Virus record (IMG/VR): IMGVR_UViG_3300030406_001071
Location: 1 to 22,573 of that record
Strand: one strand, 5' to 3'
DNA: 22,573 nt
From: a virus
Part shown: in pieces, positions 1 through 7,168 of the stretch
Position numbering within the stretch: the stretch's first letter is position 1
How the letters are laid out: each line of letters starts with the position of its first letter
Notes under the pieces: generated by a model
What the model was told of the DNA's origin: nothing
Databases searched by the model: none
The model's input: only the letters and a program-made list of their open reading frames with translations
Position numbers and translations under genes: made by a program

Positions 1-166
1 GCAAGACTCCGTTTAGGAATACATCGACGTAAGCACCATCAGAGAACGTGAGTGTCGTGCCGTCGTCGCTAGAGCCGGTTACGCTAGTGCCACCACCGCT
101 GCTTTGCGTGTAGTAGAAGCGTGAGCGGACGCCAGTGCCGTCAGGTGATTTACCGATGTATGCCAT
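1..166 (-). CDS. Tail fibre / adhesin protein, N-terminal part (cut by window edge)
   Basis: The reading frame starts at an ATG whose first base is 166 and runs off the left edge, leaving 55 codons. The visible protein begins MAYIGKSPDGTGVRSRFYY and continues with a Gly/Ser/Thr-rich stretch, then a segment ending in DVFLNGVL. I recognise this N-terminus as a recurrent start of tail-fibre or virion-attachment proteins in marine phages, where a 'YVDVYLNGV'-type strand follows. That is family knowledge from memory. A clear Shine-Dalgarno AAGGAG (175-180 on the plus strand as CTCCTT) lies 8 nt before the ATG. It sits directly downstream of the 92-aa gene in the same leftward unit and is at least the third fibre-type gene in a row. 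The C-terminal receptor-binding part is outside the window, so specificity cannot be judged. Confidence 0.8.
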   Translation of the reverse strand, partial: MAYIGKSPDGTGVRSRFYYTQSSGGGTSVTGSSDDGTTLTFSDGAYVDVFLNGVL

Positions 167-178
167 TATGCTGGCTCC

Positions 179-457
179 TTATGGTGTTTCTTGGCTGTCT
201 GCGAATGTCTCATAGGCAGACTTGATTGTGCTAGTCCACACGGCGTTGCACACCGCCTGTACGCTGGCATCCTCGCCAGAGATGTCGGTATCACCCCATG
301 TGTCGCCAGACTTGGTGCGGCATTGCAGGACGTGCCGGTGGTAGTTGCGACTGATCTCCACGCCATCATCCTTGACGACGGTTGCCTGACGAACCTGCAC
401 AGCCTTGTATGGGCCACGCACCTCGCAGTCATATTCGTATTCTTTTGTCAGTGCCAT
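179..457 (-). CDS. Hypothetical protein in fibre gene cluster (92 aa)
   Basis: A 92-aa protein beginning MALTKEYEYDCEVRGPYKAV. It shows alternating polar/hydrophobic beta-strand-like segments (YEYDCEV, KAVQVRQATVV), then a YHRHVLQC motif, and ends in a helical AVCNAVWTSTIKSAYETF stretch. A GGAGATAAAA leader just before the ATG is a good ribosome-binding site. I recall similar short proteins beside fibre genes in marine phages, with a conserved 'RxxHRHVL' and 'DISGE...ICNAVWT' pattern, but I know of no assigned function. It lies between the 270-aa adhesin-like gene and the MAYIGKS fibre gene. A structural or fibre-chaperone role is plausible from position only. No signal peptide or membrane segment is visible. 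Confidence 0.75.
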   Translation of the reverse strand: MALTKEYEYDCEVRGPYKAVQVRQATVVKDDGVEISRNYHRHVLQCRTKSGDTWGDTDISGEDASVQAVCNAVWTSTIKSAYETFADSQETP

Positions 458-485
458 TTTTATCTCCTTTGGCTGGACTGTCCGA

Positions 486-504
486 CCCGCACCGGCTGGT
501 GGGG
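486..504 (-). other. Intergenic hairpin after the 270-aa fibre gene
   Basis: Directly after the stop codon of the 270-aa gene, the minus strand can fold CCCCACC with GGTGCGGG (one bulged C) around an AGCC tetraloop. No U-run follows, so this is not a standard intrinsic terminator. It may be an mRNA stabiliser or chance. Confidence 0.3.
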
Positions 505-1317
505 TTATTGTTCTGTGTGATATGCAAAAGAAATCAACAAATCTGCTGACCCAGAGTTTAAGTCTGAAACCAAAATGTCGTGGTCACCGGCTGAATCTTT
601 GGTTTCGACTATCACAAAATAATCATTACCTTCACCTAGTATACCCAGGAGAACACCAGTGTGATCTAGGTTTATGTGGTTATGGTAAATGTCACCAATA
701 ATTGCTTGCACTGACCCAGTTCTTGATGAATGGGTAAATGGAAGGCTTGCCACCCTTACGTCATCTGTAGATGTCAGCCCAGAGGTATTAATATTAGTGA
801 GCCTAAGTTCAACATGAACAAGACCGCCAATTTTTCTATAGTAACCTGTGGCCTCAGAGGCACTGCCTGTGTTCCCACTAGTATCTGTTACGCTTGGTGT
901 AAAGTTACCCTCCTCATAATCCGACAGCGCATTTGCCGCCGCCGTATCGCCGTTAAAGGTGAGGCCGTTGTCTGTTATTCTTGCCCGCTCTGTCCAGCTT
1001 GAAGCGCCGGTGGCAAAAATAATTTTTGCGCCGCCTGTATTCGTGATGTAAGTGTCACCGCCAGCAAGACCTATTGCAGATTCTGAATTACTAACATCTG
1101 TTTCTGTTAGACTTAGAACAGGTTTTGTGCCTTTTACTTCAACAATAGGATTAAGAGAGCCGCCAAACTTTGCGGCTTGAGGGCTGGTGCTGCCGATGCC
1201 CACATTGTTGTTAGCTGAATCTACAATCAGCGTGCTGGTGTCAACGGTCAGATCGCCAGCAATCTCCGCTTCTGTGGCGCTGGTAATCCCAGCGGGTTTT
1301 ACTCCAACATAAGGCAT
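505..1317 (-). CDS. Tail fibre / receptor-binding type protein (270 aa)
   Basis: A 270-aa protein starting MPYVGVKPAGITSATEAEI. Residues 1-60 are a short attachment region followed by 'LTVDTSTLIVDSANNNVGIG', a beta-rich repeat of the kind found in fibre shafts. The middle has GDTYITNTGGAKIIF and ERARITDNG-type strands. From about residue 128, 'LSDYEEGNFTPSV' introduces a C-terminal domain containing YYRKIGGLVHVELRL, a signature I know from receptor-binding tips of many marine phage fibres. No peptidase S74 auto-cleavage domain is visible. The start codon overlaps the upstream stop (TGATG, 1317), implying translational coupling with the 115-aa gene. Its likely role is an adhesin subunit attached via the gp17-like fibre; the receptor is unknown. 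Confidence 0.8.
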   Translation of the reverse strand: MPYVGVKPAGITSATEAEIAGDLTVDTSTLIVDSANNNVGIGSTSPQAAKFGGSLNPIVEVKGTKPVLSLTETDVSNSESAIGLAGGDTYITNTGGAKIIFATGASSWTERARITDNGLTFNGDTAAANALSDYEEGNFTPSVTDTSGNTGSASEATGYYRKIGGLVHVELRLTNINTSGLTSTDDVRVASLPFTHSSRTGSVQAIIGDIYHNHINLDHTGVLLGILGEGNDYFVIVETKDSAGDHDILVSDLNSGSADLLISFAYHTEQ

Positions 1318-1664
1318 CAGGTAATCTCCATAACAGACAGCGTTACATCTACTGCGCCTGTGGCTGACACTTTGATTTCATCAGTTGTTTCTAGGACAAC
1401 CTTGTTACCAGACAACAACTCAAGCGATGAACCGGCAGGAATAGGTGCGTTGGTCACAAGCTCGACAGCTTGGTTGGCCTCGTTGTTTGCGCCAGCCCTA
1501 GCAGCAGTATCAGTGTTTAGTGTTACTGTTGATGTTACCTGACTGCCTGTAGTGTTCCCCAGAACTAAACCAAGAATCACAGTAGTTGTGGAACTTGCTA
1601 CCGTATAAATAACATCAAGCGATGTTACCCCTGCTTTTGTAATTACCTTGAAAGTGTTAGCCAT
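1317..1664 (-). CDS. Small fibre-associated virion protein (115 aa)
   Basis: A 115-aa protein starting MANTFKVITKAGVTSLDVIY and composed almost wholly of short beta strands rich in Thr/Val/Ser. Examples are TVASSTTTVILGLVLGNTTG and 'TLNTDTAARAGANNEANQAV', ending VTLSVMEIT. There is no membrane helix or signal peptide, and the fold is probably an all-beta sandwich. An AGGAG Shine-Dalgarno (AATGAGGAGTAAAAA before the ATG) supports the start. It sits between the gp17-like fibre and the 270-aa adhesin and overlaps the latter by one base. I recall similar small proteins in the tail-fibre regions of marine podo- and myophages, without a proven function. Adaptor or fibre decoration is inferred from context. 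Confidence 0.75.
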   Translation of the reverse strand: MANTFKVITKAGVTSLDVIYTVASSTTTVILGLVLGNTTGSQVTSTVTLNTDTAARAGANNEANQAVELVTNAPIPAGSSLELLSGNKVVLETTDEIKVSATGAVDVTLSVMEIT

Positions 1665-1677
1665 TTTTTACTCCTCA

Positions 1678-3093
1678 TTAGCCAAGCGCAATGGCAAGAG
1701 CCGTGGCTTCGTCAGCAATTACCGTGTTTAGCGCAGTGCCATTAACAGTAATAGCATCTGCCTCAAGTGTTCCATCAATGTCAGCATCTCCGCTAATATC
1801 TAAACTTGTAGCTTCAATCTCACCACTAGCTTTGAAAGTAACACCGTCACCGCCAGACACCTCAAATACGATCTGATTGTCTGTGCCAAACTTAATAAGG
1901 TTGTCGTCATCTCTCCCTATGGCAAGGCTGGTGTTTTTAATTGATGTAATATCAGTATTAGCACCAGCGTTTGCTTTGGTAGATATTGTGCTGATGTTAT
2001 CAGCAACAGTAGTTATATCACTGCTAATAGCTGCAAGCGCGTTCATGTCACTTACTGCATCTGATGTACCAAGAATAGCTAGATCAGCAACAGCAGCAGA
2101 TGTTCCAAGTCTGCCAATTTCAGTTACTTTACCAGCAACTGCACTAAGATTGTTCACATTGGCTGTTGTAGCCATCGTGTTTAGATCTGAAACAAAATCT
2201 GATGTAGCTAACAGATTGAGGTCAGTAACAACATCTGATGTGGCAAGCGTATTGATGTCGCTTACAATATCGCTTGTAGCAAGAGTGTTTAGGTCACTTA
2301 CAATATCTGATGTAGCAAGTGTATTTAGATCAGAAACAATATCACTTGTTGCTAGGGTATTAAGATCACTAACAATGTCAGATGTTGCTAAAGTATTAAT
2401 GTCATTGATTACATCAGTAACAGCTAGTGTATTTAGATCTGCTACAAAGTCAGATGTAATTAGAGAAGCCTTTGCAGCAACAGATGTTACATTGCTAGCT
2501 ATTCCTGCAACAGTTTGAATAGCATCTGTAGCATCAGTGCCGTCTTCAATATCGGCTAGCGTTGCAATGTCTGCGGCTGTAGCAGACACAGTTTGCACAT
2601 CAGATGTGCTTGGCCCAGCCTCAACAGCACCAGTAGAGGCATTAAAGGCTAGAGTTTTGCCCTTGCGCGTGTTTACATCAGGCAGCACTAGAGACACGGC
2701 TGTGTCAAAATCAGTAAGCTGTAGTGCGCGTGATGCCTTATCATCAAGATCAGCAGCAATAGCAATCAGCTTATCAAGCTCAGTGTTTAGTGAGCCAATT
2801 TGAAACGACCCAGATGCAGGAAAGTCAGTGGTTCTTTTAAGATCAATGTCGCGTGTAATAACAACAGTGCTGCCACCAGTAGCGCCTGTAACACTCATTG
2901 TTACCGTGCCAGTTGATCCATCACCACCTGACACTGTGTAGTGAGTTGTTATTGTTTTGAGTGTGCCATCAACATATACATTGAGATCCGCAGCATCAAA
3001 AAACTCAAACGATACGGCAAAGGAAGTCTGTGTTGCTCCCTGTGATACCGCGTATGATACGCGCGGTGTATTATCTGCAAGGTTGATTGTCAT
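1678..3093 (-). CDS. T7 gp17-like tail fibre protein with 12-residue repeats (471 aa)
   Basis: A 471-aa fibre. Residues 1 to about 140 match the pattern of the T7 gp17 N-terminal tail-attachment domain: an early 'SFAVSFEFFDAADLNVYVDG' strand pair, ITRDIDLKRTTDF, GSFQIGSLNTELDKL, then a helix with DDKASRAL. This domain docks fibres to the tail tube. A shaft follows. Residues 216-311 are eight consecutive 12-aa units of consensus (I/F)V(S/A)DLNTLATSD, with more diverged units to about residue 350. The C-terminus (SLDISGDADIDGTLEADAIT) is a beta repeat typical of marine phage fibres rather than an enzyme or lectin tip. Recognition may therefore be delegated to the downstream 115-aa, 270-aa and MAYIGKS proteins. 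AGGA lies 7 nt before the ATG. Confidence 0.9.
   Translation of the reverse strand: MTINLADNTPRVSYAVSQGATQTSFAVSFEFFDAADLNVYVDGTLKTITTHYTVSGGDGSTGTVTMSVTGATGGSTVVITRDIDLKRTTDFPASGSFQIGSLNTELDKLIAIAADLDDKASRALQLTDFDTAVSLVLPDVNTRKGKTLAFNASTGAVEAGPSTSDVQTVSATAADIATLADIEDGTDATDAIQTVAGIASNVTSVAAKASLITSDFVADLNTLAVTDVINDINTLATSDIVSDLNTLATSDIVSDLNTLATSDIVSDLNTLATSDIVSDINTLATSDVVTDLNLLATSDFVSDLNTMATTANVNNLSAVAGKVTEIGRLGTSAAVADLAILGTSDAVSDMNALAAISSDITTVADNISTISTKANAGANTDITSIKNTSLAIGRDDDNLIKFGTDNQIVFEVSGGDGVTFKASGEIEATSLDISGDADIDGTLEADAITVNGTALNTVIADEATALAIALG
2161..2448 (-). repeat. Eight tandem 36-bp repeats in the fibre gene
   Basis: Eight in-frame 36-bp units encode 12-aa repeats of consensus (I/F)V(S/A)DLNTLATSD. 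Units 3-5 are identical at protein level (IVSDLNTLATSD) but differ at many third codon positions, so the protein repeat is conserved while the DNA has diverged. Further degenerate units follow towards 2040. Confidence 0.9.
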
Positions 3094-3115
3094 GACGCAA
3101 TCCTACTCTTTCTGT

Positions 3116-6100
3116 TTAATAACGTCCACCCGCGAAGGCTCTAGCTGTTTCATTCGTTGTATCCTTTAGAAAATGCAACTGCGCACCGGGCAATCTGCGC
3201 AATATTTCTGCGGAACCTTCTCCGTAGTTTCCTTGAAACAAATCAATAACGCCACGCCCAACATCTACTGCATAAGATGGGCCAGCACCAGCTACACCAG
3301 TGAACGCATCAACAAGACTTTCTTCTTGCTTAAACTTTGGCTTAATAATGCCCATACCAATATCAGGCCCACCAAGAGCCATGCTTATACCCATAGAAGT
3401 ATAAAATAGATCTGAATACAAAGCAGCTACACCAGAAGCATCAAAGGATCTAGCAAGTTTTTCACCAAAATCCATACGCTCCATTTGCCAATCTTTGTAC
3501 TTCATTGACATGCCCATATATCCAAGGCCCATTGCGGCAGCAATAGCTATGCCACGATTCTTCACCTGACCCTGTGCAATAGAAGCTGTAATCTTGTTTG
3601 CAGCGGCAAAACTGTATGACAAGAATTGGAACGGCATACCCAAAAGGCCATTCTCAATTCTAGCGTAACCCTTGAACTTAGGATCTGGCTTCATGCCAAA
3701 TTGCTTGGCAATGTGCATTGGCACATAAAATACGCCATCAACAGCAATCGGCTTGTCTGCTGGCGTACCCATAAGGACTGTGTTGCCAATACCGCTGTTC
3801 ATTGCAGTGCGGAAGTTCTCAACTGTGCCCTGTGATGTTTTGCTGTCTTTAATAGGCTTTTCTTTTTTAAATCGTTTTAAAGCGTGGTTATTAATTCTAC
3901 GCTCGTAATCAATATCTTGCTCACCTTTGCGTTTCTTAAACTTGCCGTGAAACATTTCGTGCAGCAAAAAGAAGTCTTGCAGATCTTTGTCTGTTTTAAA
4001 TAAGTCTATGTGTTTTAAACGAAACTCTGCGTGCATTATCCCTTGCTCAAAGAGATTTTTGGCCTGACCAGCAGGCATTTTATTTAACTTTTCTTTGTTC
4101 TTTTTAATTAATTCCTTTGCTTCTTTAACTGGCATTGCTTTTAAAGTTGCAAACCTTTCAGAGATTTGTTCAAGGTCTATGTACACAACACCCTTTTCGT
4201 TATGTACATATTCGTGAAAGCCAAGTGGTATGCCAGAGTCTTTATCTTTCCAGCCAAAACGCTGTCGTGCAGCAGCATATTCATCGGGATCGCTTACAAT
4301 ACGACTAACGTTAAACTCATCACCGTATCTAAATACAATAGTGTCATATCCTAGATCGACATAGTTGGCTTGAGCCTGACGACCTGTTGTCCACTCGCGT
4401 GTGTTAGGCAAGTACAAACCACCATCAGTCTTATCCCACGGCGCATTGGCAATTTCAGCAGCTTCTTGCTTGCCAATGTTGTAACGCGCAAGATAGGCAA
4501 CTTCCATCTCGCTAGCTTCGCCACGAGTTAGTTTAATTGAATAGTCAATAAGTGTATGCCCACGCGCCATAGCATCCATCTTTTTAAAGATGGTTGTCAT
4601 CGGAGCCACACCATTTAAAAGGAAAAACCCACTACGAACCTTAGACATCAACCCTTCATTCAATGGGTTGTTAATCATATTCTCGCTAAATCTTAGATGA
4701 GCATCGCCTTTAAGAATATCGATAATCTCACCAGCAATCCGCCCTTCATCGGCTGTCATGCGCACACGACTGTCACTCATTACACCAAAAAGACTTTTGA
4801 ACACGGTACCCATTTCGTGTTCCATCATAACTTTGGCAAAGTCAGGCAATGTGGCAAACCCAGCAGAGCCAAGATAATTAAGCATTGCTAGATCTTTTAA
4901 GATAATAGAAGTCTTGTAATTAATTGCATCAGGGTTGCGAATAATCTGACCATTTACACGATCATTCAAATGCCTAATATCGCGCATAGTTTTATTAATG
5001 CGCAACTGACCAACACCAGCAGCAAGCATTTCGTCTTCTACATCATCCAGCAAATCGTCAATGTTTTTGCCAAACTTTGTTTGAAACTCAAACTGAGGCG
5101 CAACCTTTGCTGTGTATGCTTTCATAACAGCAACAGGATTCGTCTCAATAAAGTCCATTACAAGTTCGTTAGGAATGTCTACATCACGGTGCCGGAAGTG
5201 CTTAGAGCGACCATAACCATAGAACGCATTAGACTCTGCGCTTACATCATCAAGACCAAGGATCTTATCTATTGTTTCATCTGCTCGTTTACCGGCTGTG
5301 TCAGGATCTGTACGCACCCTTTGATACTTGCCAGTCTTTTCATTCAAGACATAGACATATGGATTAGTCCGATACCAATCTGTAAGAATAGTATGCAGTT
5401 CAGCGCGACGAGAGCGAATTTCATCTTGCAGCCAATAGCGCGGATGAAACTTTTCTGCAAAATTGCCAGTAGCAGGAAAGTCTTGCATTGCTTTAATCTG
5501 TAGATCAATGTCTTCTTTTTGATCTTTTAGACGAGACAACATACGTTGATTATGTGAAAGACGCCGCTCCTCTGCATCAGTGCGTTTTGTTTTTGCTTTT
5601 AAGTCATCGACAATGGCTTGCCTTTTAGCAATGTCACCTTCAAGCAAAACTGACTTATTTTTATAGAATGGCATGTTGCCAATAAGACCAGTTTGATTAA
5701 GGCGCTTTTCCCAAGTCTCATAGAAATCATCAAGCTGCTTCATGGCGCGAGACTCGGCATCTGTTGCCGCTGCCTCGCCGCGCATGCGCTTCTTATTAAT
5801 ATCTGTCATGTATTCTTGGAACGATACATTTTTTGGTTGAATCTTAGCTTTCTCAGCTAGCTTCTGCGTTACGCCACCAACATCGTAATCAAGAATAGTT
5901 TGCTTGCCTTTACCAAACTCAGCAGCATAGATGTTGCGCAACTCATCATAAACTTGCACCCACTCACCATCACGCATCGATGCTCTTTGATAGACAGAAG
6001 GGCCAACACGAAAACCAAGCCTATTCATATTAATCAAAATGCCGCTATCACCAGCAATGCCAAGTATAACTTTCTTAGGCAAATCAGGTATTTTTATATC

Positions 6101-7168
6101 TTGCAGTGTGCGCTTCATTGGGGTTGGAACAAACTTATAAAACGGGCTGTCAGTCCAAAGGTTTTTAGGCAAGCCATATGGATTATCCATTCCATCAATC
6201 ACTGACTGATCTGCCTGACGCAAGTCTGACTCACGCTTAAACATATTGTATTCGTCTTTACGAGTCTTTATGTCTGCTGAAAGTGTGTTTACTGCCTCTT
6301 CAGCGTCGTCTAAGGCGTCTTTTGTTGCTCGTAGGTCATCTGGTGTCTTGGCAGCATCGAAGGCCGCTCTACGCTCGTCTAAGAGCTTTGCAGCCTCATC
6401 AAGACTTTCTTCTAATTTATTGATTACGCGTGGTGCTGTGCTTGTTACTGCGTCGAGTTCGTAGTTCTCTACCTGAGAAAGAGGCCGCTCACTTGTAGGT
6501 GCTGGCAAGTTTTTGTTTACGTCAGGGTCAGCGCGAAGGGCAGCATGATCTGTGCCAAGAGCATCTTTTGTTTTTTGAAAAGCAGCAGCACGACGAGATG
6601 CAGGTACAGACAACGCTCCACCAAGCAAACCGCCAGCCACAAAAGCAGAACCAATATTAATAGCTACTTCTTGCGGTGTGCCAACAGGATCAAATGGTGC
6701 GCGACCAGCTTCTTGCAAAGTTTGTAAGGCGGCAACAGAAGCACCAGTTCTTAAAAAAGAACGCGCAACACCCAACCCGATACCGCCAAATGGAAGTGCG
6801 ACCAGATTAATAGGATCAGCAAGGCCAGCAAAGAAATGTTGACCAAAAGTAGCTTTAGCCAATATTTCACGACGCTCAAGATTTTCATCAATCGCTCGCT
6901 TTAACTCAACCATATGTTCGGCATTTTTAGCATCCATAAGATCATCACGGTATGCTTCGTAGCCTTCAATGTCTTCTAATGGCCTGTAAGAAGGATCTTC
7001 TTCACCGCGAAACTTAACAGCATTACTAATGTATTCGATGATTGGATCATACTGATAGCCAACAGATGCACCAACAACATCAAAAAAGTTTGGATCATCT
7101 TTTTGAAGCTGAGTTGTTGCTCCTCTGTAGAGGATGCTGTTACCAGAAAATGGATCAATAGTCGGCAT
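3116..7168 (-). CDS. Large ejection (internal virion) protein, T7 gp16 position, with HEXXH motif (1350 aa)
   Basis: At 1350 aa this is the largest protein in the window, close to T7 gp16 (about 1320 aa) in size and gene order. Such proteins leave the head at infection and extend the tail through the cell envelope. Visible parts are: weakly hydrophobic Gly/Ala-rich segments at about residues 112-140 and 170-190; a charged coiled coil at about 245-320; a second coiled coil in the middle around KRQAIVDDLKAKTKRTDAEE; an HEMFH motif at residues 1070-1074 with E1089 and a following INNHA; and a C-terminal Ala/Gly-rich hydrophobic stretch (GIAIAAAMGLGYMGMSM). I see no lytic transglycosylase signature at the N-terminus, unlike T7 gp16. 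The start overlaps the previous stop (TAATG). The functional class is supported by position and size; the peptidase idea is inference. Confidence 0.85.
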   Translation of the reverse strand: MPTIDPFSGNSILYRGATTQLQKDDPNFFDVVGASVGYQYDPIIEYISNAVKFRGEEDPSYRPLEDIEGYEAYRDDLMDAKNAEHMVELKRAIDENLERREILAKATFGQHFFAGLADPINLVALPFGGIGLGVARSFLRTGASVAALQTLQEAGRAPFDPVGTPQEVAINIGSAFVAGGLLGGALSVPASRRAAAFQKTKDALGTDHAALRADPDVNKNLPAPTSERPLSQVENYELDAVTSTAPRVINKLEESLDEAAKLLDERRAAFDAAKTPDDLRATKDALDDAEEAVNTLSADIKTRKDEYNMFKRESDLRQADQSVIDGMDNPYGLPKNLWTDSPFYKFVPTPMKRTLQDIKIPDLPKKVILGIAGDSGILINMNRLGFRVGPSVYQRASMRDGEWVQVYDELRNIYAAEFGKGKQTILDYDVGGVTQKLAEKAKIQPKNVSFQEYMTDINKKRMRGEAAATDAESRAMKQLDDFYETWEKRLNQTGLIGNMPFYKNKSVLLEGDIAKRQAIVDDLKAKTKRTDAEERRLSHNQRMLSRLKDQKEDIDLQIKAMQDFPATGNFAEKFHPRYWLQDEIRSRRAELHTILTDWYRTNPYVYVLNEKTGKYQRVRTDPDTAGKRADETIDKILGLDDVSAESNAFYGYGRSKHFRHRDVDIPNELVMDFIETNPVAVMKAYTAKVAPQFEFQTKFGKNIDDLLDDVEDEMLAAGVGQLRINKTMRDIRHLNDRVNGQIIRNPDAINYKTSIILKDLAMLNYLGSAGFATLPDFAKVMMEHEMGTVFKSLFGVMSDSRVRMTADEGRIAGEIIDILKGDAHLRFSENMINNPLNEGLMSKVRSGFFLLNGVAPMTTIFKKMDAMARGHTLIDYSIKLTRGEASEMEVAYLARYNIGKQEAAEIANAPWDKTDGGLYLPNTREWTTGRQAQANYVDLGYDTIVFRYGDEFNVSRIVSDPDEYAAARQRFGWKDKDSGIPLGFHEYVHNEKGVVYIDLEQISERFATLKAMPVKEAKELIKKNKEKLNKMPAGQAKNLFEQGIMHAEFRLKHIDLFKTDKDLQDFFLLHEMFHGKFKKRKGEQDIDYERRINNHALKRFKKEKPIKDSKTSQGTVENFRTAMNSGIGNTVLMGTPADKPIAVDGVFYVPMHIAKQFGMKPDPKFKGYARIENGLLGMPFQFLSYSFAAANKITASIAQGQVKNRGIAIAAAMGLGYMGMSMKYKDWQMERMDFGEKLARSFDASGVAALYSDLFYTSMGISMALGGPDIGMGIIKPKFKQEESLVDAFTGVAGAGPSYAVDVGRGVIDLFQGNYGEGSAEILRRLPGAQLHFLKDTTNETARAFAGGRY

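Noticed and set aside
2161-2448. Periodic 36-bp pattern considered as a CRISPR array
   Set aside because: The units are contiguous without spacers and are in frame inside a fibre gene.
1877-2518. Plus-strand open frame of 213 codons
   Set aside because: It is the antisense of the 12-residue repeat region of the fibre gene and shows the same periodicity; no independent ribosome-binding site.
4970-5503. Plus-strand open frame of 177 codons
   Set aside because: Antisense of the 1350-aa ejection gene; random-looking composition and no start signals.
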